Of a DNA stretch of 64,000 nt, positions 52,428 through 60,752 are shown piece after piece. Source of the DNA: Bacillota bacterium (GTDB lineage Bacteria > Bacillota > UBA5301 > Bu52); contig JADBKO010000011.1 in the NCBI GenBank assembly GCA_014896355.1, forward strand, positions 22,619 to 86,618, read 5' to 3'. A program made the translations under genes and the position numbers. Positions within the stretch are counted from its first letter, which is position 1. Each line of letters begins with the position of its first letter. Under the pieces are notes generated by a model. That model worked only from the letters and a program-made list of their open reading frames with translations, was not told where the DNA came from and searched no databases.

Positions 52428-53522
52428 ATGCGCACGGTGAACGGCCTTCACAAGCTCACGGCAGGGATGCGTACGGCAACGTTGTTGGTGGTCAGCCTTC
52501 TGTTGGTTTTTGTCGGGGTTTCCGGGCTTGTCTACCAGGCACAGGCGGCCACGGCATTGGCGCCTTACCTGGTGCCCGCGAAGCCGGGTCCGTACGTTGT
52601 TGGACTGAGTAATTCCTTCAGCGGGAACTCTTGGCGGGCCCAAATGGTCGCTGAGTTCAAGGCGGCAGCCGACAAGCTGAAAGCAGAGGGCAAGCTGAAA
52701 GATTACATTATTGCAGATGCGACGGGAAGCACCGCCAGCCAAATCCAGCAGATCCAGAATATGATCGCCAAGCACGTAGACGCTATCCTGATCGACGCCA
52801 ACTCTGCGACCGCCCTCAACCCCGTGATCGAACAGGCGCATAAAGCTGGAACTCTCGTCGTGGCCTTTGACAACACCGTCACCTCCCCGTACGCCATTAA
52901 CGTGAACACGGACGCGAAGGAATTCGGCCGCGTAGGCGCCGAGTGGCTCGTCAAGAAACTGAACGGCAAAGGCAACATTATCGCACTGAACGGGTTGGCG
53001 GGTACCCCGGTCAACAACGACCGGTGGGCAGGCGCACTGGCTGTTTTCAAGCAGTATCCCCAGATCAAGATCGTGGCTCAGGTGAATGCGAACTGGGACC
53101 AAGCAACAGCCCAGCAGGCGGTAGCCAACCTCCTTCCGTCCCTTCCGAAAATCGATGGGGTTTGGTCCCAGGGCGGAGCGATGACGCTAGGAGCGATCTA
53201 CGCGTTCCAGGCAGCCCACCGGCCGCTGGTGCCCATGTCGGGAGAGGCCAACAATGGACTGCTCAAGGCCTGGGTCAAGTACAAAGACCAGGGGTTTGAT
53301 TCCATCGCTCCGGCACAGCCGCCTTACCTGAGCGCTCAAGCTCTCAACGTCGCCATGCAGGTGCTGGGCGGCGGACAGGTATCACAAAACGTCAAAGTAC
53401 CTCTGCCGGTGATCACCGATGCCAATTTGGCGAAGGTTGTTCGGGAAGACATGCCCGATAGCCTGTGGCTTCCGGTTACGTTGTCCTCGGCAGAATTGGA
53501 AAGGTTGTTTGGCAAGAAATGA
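52428..53522 (+). CDS. Sugar ABC transporter substrate-binding protein
   Basis: A 364-residue cluster-B (ribose/galactose-type, Peripla_BP_4) binding protein. A signal peptide (residues ~14-40, ending VYQAQA) is followed by the mature fold: YVVGLSNSFSGNSWRAQMVA, AILIDANSATALNPVIEQAH, VVAFDNTVTSPYAINVNTDA, and GVWSQGGAMTLGAIYAFQ. There is no lipobox Cys, unusual for a Gram-positive binding protein. It heads a five-gene transport unit and overlaps the ATPase gene by 4 bp. The sugar is unknown; the catabolic genes suggest a sugar acid or lactone. Confidence 0.9.
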   Translation: MRTVNGLHKLTAGMRTATLLVVSLLLVFVGVSGLVYQAQAATALAPYLVPAKPGPYVVGLSNSFSGNSWRAQMVAEFKAAADKLKAEGKLKDYIIADATGSTASQIQQIQNMIAKHVDAILIDANSATALNPVIEQAHKAGTLVVAFDNTVTSPYAINVNTDAKEFGRVGAEWLVKKLNGKGNIIALNGLAGTPVNNDRWAGALAVFKQYPQIKIVAQVNANWDQATAQQAVANLLPSLPKIDGVWSQGGAMTLGAIYAFQAAHRPLVPMSGEANNGLLKAWVKYKDQGFDSIAPAQPPYLSAQALNVAMQVLGGGQVSQNVKVPLPVITDANLAKVVREDMPDSLWLPVTLSSAELERLFGKK

Positions 53523-55072
53523 GCACGCCGGTTCCAGGTACGGAGCCAGCGCCAATCTTGGAGGCATTGGGAATCACCAAATCCTACAATGGTGTACCGG
53601 CCCTGAGGAACGTGGACTTCTCCGTGCGGGCAGGAGAAGTCCACGCCCTCCTGGGCGAAAACGGCGCTGGCAAGAGTACTCTCATCAAGATTCTTTCCGG
53701 GGTGACGCTGCCTGATGGGGGCAAGCTGCGGCTAGGGGGCCATTCCCTCAGACTTCGGACGCCTCTGGATGCCCTGTCAAGCGGGATTGCCACTGTTCAC
53801 CAGGAGCTTTCGCTGGTTCCTCATCTTTCGGCTGCTCAGAACATGTGGTTGGGGCATGAGCCCGGACGACGGCTTGGACTGATCAACTTCCGCTCCGTAC
53901 GGCAGGCGGCTGCCGAGATTTGCCAACGTTACGGGGTTTCTTTGAACCTGGATGCCTGGATAGGCGATCTTCCGCTGGCGGAGCAGCAAGTAGTAGAGAT
54001 TTTGAAGGCCCTGGCGTGGAACCCCCAGGTCCTGATCCTTGATGAGCCTACTTCCGCCTTGACGGCACAATATGCCGACTGGCTGTTGGGCTTGTTGCGT
54101 TCACTGGCGCAGGCGGGCGTGGCGATTGTCTTCATTTCCCACCGGCTCGCCGAGGTGATGGAAGTGGCGGACCGGATTACGGTACTCAAGGACGGGAGCT
54201 TGATCGGTTCAGTGTTGCGCTCGGAGGTCCATGAGGGGGACCTAGTCCGCATGATGGTAGGCCGTGAACTCAAGGACATCTTTCCTGCCAAGGCCGATCC
54301 GCGACAAATTGACTCGGCTCCTGTCATCCTACGGGCAGTGGGGCTCCGCTCGGGCAGGGCCTTGCGGGACGTGAGCTTTGAGCTGCGGCGCGGGGAAATC
54401 ATGGGCATCGCCGGGCTGGAAGGTCAGGGCCAACACGAGCTGATGTTGGCACTTTTCGGGACGTTACCTTTGGATTCTGGGGACCTCTTTCTGGCTGGGG
54501 ACCAGATTGCGGTCCATAATCCGCGGCAAGCCATTCGCCACAAGATCGCGCTGGTGCCGGTGGATCGGCGCACCGAGGGTTTGGTTATGCCCCTGTCGGT
54601 TCAACAGAACCTCTCCTTGCCGACCCTGCGGGAGCGCAGCCGGTGGGGGCTTGTGCAGGGGGAGAAAGAGAAACATGACATGGTAGGAATGGCGTCCAAT
54701 TTGGCCATCAGGGCGCGGGGACTGGGCGCTCCCGTGCGGACGCTGAGCGGCGGTAACCAGCAGAAAGTTGTCCTGGGCAAGTGGCTATTGTTACATCCAT
54801 CTGTGCTGCTGTTGGATGACCCCACTCGCGGCGTGGATGTGGAAACCCGTCGGGAGCTCTACCATCGCATCCGCAGCCTGGCTGAGCAAGGCACCGCTGT
54901 GCTGGTGCGGTCTACGGATACGATGGAGCTGGTCGGACTGTGTGATTCCGTTCTGGTCATGTACGAGGGGGCTGTGGTGACCCGCCTGACGGGAGAGCAA
55001 ATCACCGAAGCGAACATCGTTGCCTCGGCGGTGGGAGCCTTCAGTAAGGGGATGGCCCTTAATGCGCAATAG
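53519..55072 (+). CDS. Sugar ABC transporter ATP-binding protein (RbsA/XylG-like, two ABC domains)
   Basis: A 517-residue fused ATPase. The first domain has Walker A GENGAGKSTLIKILSG and Walker B LILDEPTSALTA. The signature is degenerate (LAEQQVVEI), as in RbsA. The second domain lacks a canonical Walker A (GLEGQGQHELMLALFG) but has the signature LSGGNQQKVVLGKWL and Walker B LLLDDPTRGVDVETR, the usual RbsA/MglA asymmetry. It overlaps the upstream binding protein by 4 bp and the first permease by 11 bp. Identification as the CUT2-family ATPase is firm. Confidence 0.95.
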   Translation: MSTPVPGTEPAPILEALGITKSYNGVPALRNVDFSVRAGEVHALLGENGAGKSTLIKILSGVTLPDGGKLRLGGHSLRLRTPLDALSSGIATVHQELSLVPHLSAAQNMWLGHEPGRRLGLINFRSVRQAAAEICQRYGVSLNLDAWIGDLPLAEQQVVEILKALAWNPQVLILDEPTSALTAQYADWLLGLLRSLAQAGVAIVFISHRLAEVMEVADRITVLKDGSLIGSVLRSEVHEGDLVRMMVGRELKDIFPAKADPRQIDSAPVILRAVGLRSGRALRDVSFELRRGEIMGIAGLEGQGQHELMLALFGTLPLDSGDLFLAGDQIAVHNPRQAIRHKIALVPVDRRTEGLVMPLSVQQNLSLPTLRERSRWGLVQGEKEKHDMVGMASNLAIRARGLGAPVRTLSGGNQQKVVLGKWLLLHPSVLLLDDPTRGVDVETRRELYHRIRSLAEQGTAVLVRSTDTMELVGLCDSVLVMYEGAVVTRLTGEQITEANIVASAVGAFSKGMALNAQ

Positions 55073-56051
55073 GCGATTCATCGACTTTTCCCATAGCTGG
55101 TCGACCGTGGGGATCTACCTTATTCTAGCGGCAGCGCTGGGGATTCTGGCCTTCATCAACCCATCCTTTTTCACGGAAACCTCTCTCATTAATCTGGCGG
55201 GGACGGCACTGCCGCTGATATTTGCTGGCATGGCGCAGACGGTCGCGGTCCTGGTCAAAGGGATTGACCTTTCTGTTGGATCCGCGATCAGCCTGGTGAC
55301 GGTTATTGCGGCCACCCTCATGCAGGATAGCTGGACCAGCATCGTGGCGGTCACTGCCCTTTCGCTCTTGATCGGCCTTCTTATTGGCGCGGTGAACGGT
55401 GGGCTGGTCGTGATTGGCAGGCTGCAGGCCATTATCGTGACCCTGGCCACGTCGTCGATATTGAGCGGAATTGCGCTGTTTATCATGCCGCAACCCGGGG
55501 GTAGCATCCCTGGCGTGTTTGCTCAGCTGGTTGGCGGTAGCGTAGGTCCCGTTCCGCTCTCCTTGCTCGTCTTGGGGCTGGTGATCGCCGTCATCTGGCT
55601 GCCCTTCCGGAACTCGCGGTTCGGGCAAGGGGTTTATGCGGTCGGGGGGAACGAGCAAGCCGCCTATTATTCGGGAATCTCTGTCAAATGGGTGACCTGC
55701 AGCGCCTACATCATGAGTGGTTTGCTGGCTGCCCTGGCGGGGCTGGCACTAGCAGCCCAGGCCCTTTCCGGGGATCCCACCATCGGTGCACCTTACACTT
55801 TGAATTCGATCGCTGCTGTGGTGCTGGGAGGCACGAGTTTGGCCGGCGGCAGGGGCGGTATCGCCGGCAGCATCGCGGGGGCGCTAGTGCTGTCCATTAT
55901 TGTTGACATTCTCTTCTTCCTGGGCGTATCGGCTTATTATCAGTACATATTCAGCGGCCTGATTGTGATTATTGCGCTAGCCGCGGTGGGCGTTGGGAAC
56001 AAGCTGCAGGTGGCGCGTAGTCGCAAACAAGGTTCGGCCAACGCATCCTAA
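55062..56051 (+). CDS. Sugar ABC transporter permease (RbsC-like), first copy
   Basis: A 329-residue CUT2-type permease with about eight to ten membrane segments. The conserved motif GIDLSVGSAISLVTVIAATL and the EAA-like loop GGNEQAAYYSGISVKWV are visible, then AAVVLGGTSLAGGRGGIAGS near the C-terminus. The ATG at 55062 lies inside the ATPase gene and follows AAGGGG. A lactonase-like gene separates it from a second permease, so the transporter may be a heterodimer. Confidence 0.93.
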   Translation: MRNRRFIDFSHSWSTVGIYLILAAALGILAFINPSFFTETSLINLAGTALPLIFAGMAQTVAVLVKGIDLSVGSAISLVTVIAATLMQDSWTSIVAVTALSLLIGLLIGAVNGGLVVIGRLQAIIVTLATSSILSGIALFIMPQPGGSIPGVFAQLVGGSVGPVPLSLLVLGLVIAVIWLPFRNSRFGQGVYAVGGNEQAAYYSGISVKWVTCSAYIMSGLLAALAGLALAAQALSGDPTIGAPYTLNSIAAVVLGGTSLAGGRGGIAGSIAGALVLSIIVDILFFLGVSAYYQYIFSGLIVIIALAAVGVGNKLQVARSRKQGSANAS

Positions 56052-56067
56052 TCTGGAGGGATCTTCC

Positions 56068-56904
56068 ATGCCGCAGACCAGACTGTATATCCTTCCCATG
56101 GCGCATATCGAGAACGATTTGGCTTGGAACGTGGCGGCCGCCAGGGTCGGCTCCGTGGATAACCCCCATCCGCCGGCCGAATGGGTATCTGTGCCTTGCT
56201 TTGCCTACCTTATCGAGCATCCGTCGGCGGGCCGTGTGCTCCTGGATGTGGGACCGCATCCGGACGACAAGGAACGGCTCCCTGCCGATGTACGCCGGTA
56301 TTTCCCCTGGATGGGTGGACCCGGCGACACGCTGGAGGCCAGGCTGGCCGGGCTCGGCCTGAAGCCGGCAGACATTGACCTGGTGATCGTCTCGCATATG
56401 CACTGGGATCATTGCGGCGGTCTCTATCTCTTTGCCAACGAGGCCGCCGGCAAGCAGATCATGGTCGGCAGGCGGGACTTTGAGTACGGCCTTCTTTCCA
56501 CCCACAAAGAAGCCGGTCAGCCTTTTGGCGGCGGCGGATATTTCAAGGAGAATTTCGAGATCCCCGGCCTCTCGTTTGAGCCGATTGATCCAGAGATGGG
56601 GGACTATAGCCTCGCCCCCGGTTTGCAGCTCATCCAGTTGGGAGGGCATACGCCGCAAGTCCTGGGACTGATGCTCCACCTTGAGCATACAGGTACGGTC
56701 ATCTTGCCGTCGGATGCGATCTATATGTCCAGGAATTTCGGCCCACCGCCGGTTGCTCCCGGCATCGTGTACGATTCCCTCGGTTTTTTCCAGTCCGTGC
56801 AGAAGGTCCGGCAGATGCAAAAGGCTACGAACGCGTGGATCATTTATCCCCACGATCCCGAGCAGGAACGTCAACTGAAGCTGGCACCAGCTTACTACGA
56901 CTGA
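56068..56904 (+). CDS. MBL-fold lactonase-like hydrolase
   Basis: A 278-residue metallo-beta-lactamase-fold enzyme of the N-acyl-homoserine lactonase (AttM/AiiA-like) type. The dinuclear metal motif is VSHMHWDHCGGLY (His110, His112, Asp114, His115). It continues with IMVGRRDFEY, LGGHTPQVLGLM (His) and LPSDAIY (bridging Asp). The ATG at 56068 has GGAGGG upstream. Sitting between two permease genes of a sugar-acid operon, it more likely opens a sugar lactone after uptake than acts in quorum quenching. That is inference. Confidence 0.8.
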   Translation: MPQTRLYILPMAHIENDLAWNVAAARVGSVDNPHPPAEWVSVPCFAYLIEHPSAGRVLLDVGPHPDDKERLPADVRRYFPWMGGPGDTLEARLAGLGLKPADIDLVIVSHMHWDHCGGLYLFANEAAGKQIMVGRRDFEYGLLSTHKEAGQPFGGGGYFKENFEIPGLSFEPIDPEMGDYSLAPGLQLIQLGGHTPQVLGLMLHLEHTGTVILPSDAIYMSRNFGPPPVAPGIVYDSLGFFQSVQKVRQMQKATNAWIIYPHDPEQERQLKLAPAYYD

Positions 56905-56952
56905 AGTACGACTGAGCTGGAGGCCCGAATTGTCGGACCAGAGGTGGGACAC

Positions 56953-57924
56953 GTGGAAGAGGGTTACCCTGCAAAACAAGGCAGCGCTTCGTCGACAATA
57001 CGGTTCCCGGTAGAAGTTTGGCCCTATCTGGCAGCGGTTCTGCTCGTCGGCGTAGGCGCCATCGTTTCATCCGGGTTTGCCAGCCCCAGCCATCTGCTGC
57101 TGATCCTGGGACTGGCCTCCTTTCTCGGCCTGGTAGCCGTCGGTCAGACCCTGGTGATTTTGTTGGGCGGAATTGACCTTTCCGTCAGTTCCACAGTTAC
57201 CCTAGCGGGCGTGATGTCTGCCGCCATTGCGGCAGGAGCGAACGGCCGTACGTTGGACGCGGTGGCAGCCGCCCTCCTGGCCGGGGTTGCTATCGGCTTG
57301 GTCAACGGGTTGGGGGTCGGGATGTTGGAGATCCCCCCCTTGGTGATGACCCTGGGGACCACGAGCGTGGTCCAAGGACTGGCCCTCATCTACACCAACG
57401 GAGCACCCAAGGGGAGCGCATCGCCCCTTCTTTCCACGGTGGCCACGGGCTCGCTGGCAGGGGTGGTGCCCTACACATTGCTCCTGTGGGCAGTGGTGGC
57501 AGCCTTAACGATCATCTTGTTGCACCGGTCGGTGCTTGGCCGCTGGATATACGCGGTGGGTCATGCGCCGAAGGCCGCCTACATGTCGGGGGTCAACGTC
57601 GGCCTGGTCCAGGCGTTGGCTTATACGATTTCCGGCTTCATGGCGGCCCTGGCCGGGGTCCTTTTGACAGGGTATACCCGGACCAGTTATCTCACCATCG
57701 GTGACCCTTACCAGTTGGGATCGATTGCCGCTGTAGTGGTGGGTGGTACTTCGATTCTGGGCGGCTTTGGCAGTTATGTGGGTACCATCGCGGGAGCCGT
57801 GATCGTCACCATTATCCAGAGCCTGCTGCCTGTACTCTCCATTCCGGAGGCGGGACGACAAATCGTTTCGGGACTGATCATCCTGGTTCTCCTCCTCCTC
57901 TACGGCCGAGAGAGAGCCAGTTAA
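56953..57924 (+). CDS. Sugar ABC transporter permease (RbsC-like), second copy
   Basis: A 323-residue CUT2 permease, paralogous to the one at 55062. It shows GGIDLSVSSTVTLAGVMSAA, VGHAPKAAYMSGVNVGLVQA and AAVVVGGTSILGGFGSYVGT. Two starts are possible; GTG at 56953 has the better GAGGTGG spacing than GTG at 56944. With one ATPase and one binding protein, the two permeases probably form a heterodimeric channel, as in some xylose/ribose-type systems. Confidence 0.92.
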   Translation: MEEGYPAKQGSASSTIRFPVEVWPYLAAVLLVGVGAIVSSGFASPSHLLLILGLASFLGLVAVGQTLVILLGGIDLSVSSTVTLAGVMSAAIAAGANGRTLDAVAAALLAGVAIGLVNGLGVGMLEIPPLVMTLGTTSVVQGLALIYTNGAPKGSASPLLSTVATGSLAGVVPYTLLLWAVVAALTIILLHRSVLGRWIYAVGHAPKAAYMSGVNVGLVQALAYTISGFMAALAGVLLTGYTRTSYLTIGDPYQLGSIAAVVVGGTSILGGFGSYVGTIAGAVIVTIIQSLLPVLSIPEAGRQIVSGLIILVLLLLYGRERAS

Positions 57925-58001
57925 GGGAACTCAGGCACGAGTCTCGGATCCCGCTGTCCGAAAAAAACCCCACGATTCTGGGAAGCTGGGAGGAAGGTTT
58001 C

Positions 58002-59012
58002 ATGCAGGAAACAGCTGCCGGTACCGGCAGGATCAGCCGGCGGGTGTTGATTACTCCGCGCTCCTTCGGCTCCGCCTCTCCCCAGGCGCGGCGGATGCTG
58101 GAAGAAAACGGCTGGGAGATTGTGCCCAACCCCTCCGGCGGCACCCTGTCCCCGGAACAATTGAGCGGATTGATTCGTGGGGTGGACGCCCTCATTGTCG
58201 GCATCGATCCGGTCGATGCGACCGTGTTGGCTCGAGCGGATTCGCTCCGGATCATCTCTAAGTATGGTTCAGGGGTCAACAACATCGATCTGGCCGCCGC
58301 ACGGCAGATGGGTATCGCGGTAGCCAACGTTCCCCAAGCCAACGTGAACGCAGTGGCCGATGCCACCATTGGTGCCATGATTGCCCTGGCGCGGTCCTTT
58401 ATACAGGCGGACGCCAGCACGCGCCGTGGCGAGTGGAAACGTTTCACAGGCACGGAGTTGTGGCAGAAGAACCTGGGTATTGTAGGTCTTGGCGCCATCG
58501 GAAAGGCCGTGGCCAAGCGCGCCCGCGGCTTAGAGATGCGCATTGTTGCCTTTGATCCATTCGTGGATGAGAAAGCTGCGGAAGCCTTGGGTGTGCGGCC
58601 GGTGTCTTTGGAAGAGCTGCTGGCGAGCAGTGACTTTGTCTCACTTCACTGCCCGCTCACGGAGGAGACCCGGGGACTGATCGGTGCAGCCCAGCTCGGC
58701 CTGATGAAAAAGAGCGCATATCTCATAAATTTCGCCCGGGGAGGCATCGTGGACGAGGCGGCGCTTGTGCAGGCGTTGCGCGCGGGGACCATCGCCGGCG
58801 CCGCGGTGGATGCCTACGAGCAGGAACCGCCACCGCAGGATCACCCGCTTTTTGGTCTAGATAACGTGCTCGTATTCCCCCATATGGGGGCTCACACCTG
58901 GGAGGCCATCGACGCTATGAGTGTGGCGGCCGCCCGGAACGTGGTCGAATTCTTTCAGACGGGCACCTGTGCGAACCTGGTCGTGCCGCCGCCTGCCGCA
59001 GCGGGGCTGTGA
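58002..59012 (+). CDS. D-isomer-specific 2-hydroxyacid dehydrogenase
   Basis: A 336-residue NAD(P)-dependent dehydrogenase of the phosphoglycerate dehydrogenase-like family. The nucleotide-binding motif is LGIVGLGAIGKAVAKRARG, followed by the catalytic Arg in LINFARGGIVDEAALVQAL. The catalytic Glu lies in AVDAYEQEPPP and the His in VFPHMGAHTWEA. KYGSGVNNIDLAAARQMGIA and NVNAVADATIGAMI are also family-typical. GGGAGGAAGG precedes the ATG. In this operon it probably interconverts a 2-keto acid and a D-2-hydroxy (sugar) acid rather than making serine, but this is inferred. Confidence 0.88.
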   Translation: MQETAAGTGRISRRVLITPRSFGSASPQARRMLEENGWEIVPNPSGGTLSPEQLSGLIRGVDALIVGIDPVDATVLARADSLRIISKYGSGVNNIDLAAARQMGIAVANVPQANVNAVADATIGAMIALARSFIQADASTRRGEWKRFTGTELWQKNLGIVGLGAIGKAVAKRARGLEMRIVAFDPFVDEKAAEALGVRPVSLEELLASSDFVSLHCPLTEETRGLIGAAQLGLMKKSAYLINFARGGIVDEAALVQALRAGTIAGAAVDAYEQEPPPQDHPLFGLDNVLVFPHMGAHTWEAIDAMSVAAARNVVEFFQTGTCANLVVPPPAAAGL

Positions 59013-59172
59013 CGGCTCGGTGGTAGCATGGTGCCTGAAGTCGAGGATCTGCAAGCCGTCCGGGAGCATTAGAGTTCACGGTTGAGGCAAAAATCGTGCA
59101 TTTTCAGAGGGTGGGAAGCCCTCGCGGTGAGGCGACTGGGTTTGTGGTGGAAACGAGGAGCGGGACGGTCTG

Positions 59173-60747
59173 ATGGGCTTTGTGATCGGGGTTGACATCG
59201 GAACGGGGGGATGCCGGGTACTGGCCTTCGATGAAAAAGCCAGTGTTGTGGCTAGCGCCAAAGAGGAGTACCCGACCTTCATTCCACGACCAGGTTGGGC
59301 TGAGCAGGATCCGGAGCAGATCTACCAGGCGGTGGCCAGGGCCTTGCGGCGTTGCCTGGACGAGGAACCGCTGCGCAAGGCCGGCAGCAAGGCTATCGAT
59401 GGAGTGGCTTTTGACGGGGTCTTGCATAGCGTCATCGTGGGGCGGCCGACGGGAGAGCTGATAACGCGGGCGATCACCTGGGCTGACCTGCGCGCCGATG
59501 GAGAGGCCCGGCTTTTGAAGAGACAGATGGACGCGGATGAGTTCTATCGCAGGACGGGCTGCCCCATTCACCCGATGTATCTGCCGGCCAAGCTACTCTG
59601 GCTGCAGAATCATGTATTGGGCTCGGAAAATCCCCGGTCTTATCGCTTCTTTTCGCTGAAGGAATACGTTCTCTACCGCCTGACCGGCCGGTGGCTGGTA
59701 GATTGGTCGGTGGCTTCGGGCACGGGGTTGCTGAACCTTGCTACGTTGCGTTGGGATCACAAGATTTTGGACCGGTTGGGGGTACGTGCCGAGGAGTTCT
59801 CGGAGCCGGTTTCGCCCCTCGCGGTGGTGGAGGGGATCACGGCTGAGGCAGCGGCGGAGACCGGGCTGCCCAGGCATGTCAGGGTCGTCGTGGGCGCTGC
59901 GGACGGACCTGTTTCCAATCTCGGGTACGGCGTCGTGGACAAACGGAGCATGACCCTGACCATTGGGACCAGCGGCGCTGTGCGCACGACCTCGGATCAG
60001 CCGCTGCTGGATCCGGCAGGCCGCACCTGGTGCTATTATCTGGCTGCAGACCGATGGGTACCCGGGGGAGCCACTAACAACGGAGGAAACGTCCTCACGT
60101 GGCTCAAGGACGCAGTCTTTGGCGCGCAGTGCGAGGGTTCGGGACCGGAGACAAGAGGAGGGGCCGGAACCAGCTTTGAGGACTTGAACGCAGCCGCCGC
60201 CAGCGTACCGGCGGGGAGCGACGGGCTTTTGTTTTTGACGTTCCTGGCCGGGGAGCGATGCCCGGGCTGGAACCCGCAGGCTCGTGGGGTGTTGTTCGGG
60301 TTGAACCTCTCCCATGGCAAGGCGCATATCGTCCGGGCAGCGCTGGAGGGCGCGGTCTTTCAGCTCTACGGAAGTTACAGCTCCTTGACCCAGCTGTCGG
60401 GCGTCCCGGAGGAGATCATTGCCTCAGGGGGGTTCACGCGCTCAGACGTATGGTTGCAGATTGCGGCAGACATTTTCGGGCACGAGCTGATCATACCAGA
60501 GCAGACCGAGGGGTCGGCTTTCGGAGTGGCGGCCCTCGCCCGCGTCGCCCTCGGGCAGTGGCCAGACCTCGAGGTGGTACGAGACTTCGTACAGGTGAAA
60601 CGACGGATCGCTCCGAATCCGGTGGCTCACCGGCGCTACATGGAGCTATATGAGCAATACGAAGCGGTCTACCAGGCTCTAAGCCCACAATTCGCAGCGA
60701 TTGCCGATCTGCAGAACGGTGGTCGACATGCCATGCAGCAGTGGTGA
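59173..60747 (+). CDS. FGGY-family kinase, gluconokinase-like
   Basis: A 524-residue sugar kinase. FVIGVDIGTGGCRVLAFDEK, AVARALRRCLDEEPLR and TRAITWADLRADGEARLLKR are characteristic of the gluconokinase (GntK-type) branch. IHPMYLPAKLLWLQ and the C-terminal IIASGGFTRSDVWLQIAADI complete the family pattern. A GAGGAG site lies upstream of the ATG. It is immediately followed by a sugar-acid dehydratase gene, so its substrate may be the aldonate itself or the 2-keto-3-deoxy product. Confidence 0.88.
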   Translation: MGFVIGVDIGTGGCRVLAFDEKASVVASAKEEYPTFIPRPGWAEQDPEQIYQAVARALRRCLDEEPLRKAGSKAIDGVAFDGVLHSVIVGRPTGELITRAITWADLRADGEARLLKRQMDADEFYRRTGCPIHPMYLPAKLLWLQNHVLGSENPRSYRFFSLKEYVLYRLTGRWLVDWSVASGTGLLNLATLRWDHKILDRLGVRAEEFSEPVSPLAVVEGITAEAAAETGLPRHVRVVVGAADGPVSNLGYGVVDKRSMTLTIGTSGAVRTTSDQPLLDPAGRTWCYYLAADRWVPGGATNNGGNVLTWLKDAVFGAQCEGSGPETRGGAGTSFEDLNAAAASVPAGSDGLLFLTFLAGERCPGWNPQARGVLFGLNLSHGKAHIVRAALEGAVFQLYGSYSSLTQLSGVPEEIIASGGFTRSDVWLQIAADIFGHELIIPEQTEGSAFGVAALARVALGQWPDLEVVRDFVQVKRRIAPNPVAHRRYMELYEQYEAVYQALSPQFAAIADLQNGGRHAMQQW

Positions 60748-60752
60748 GGGGA

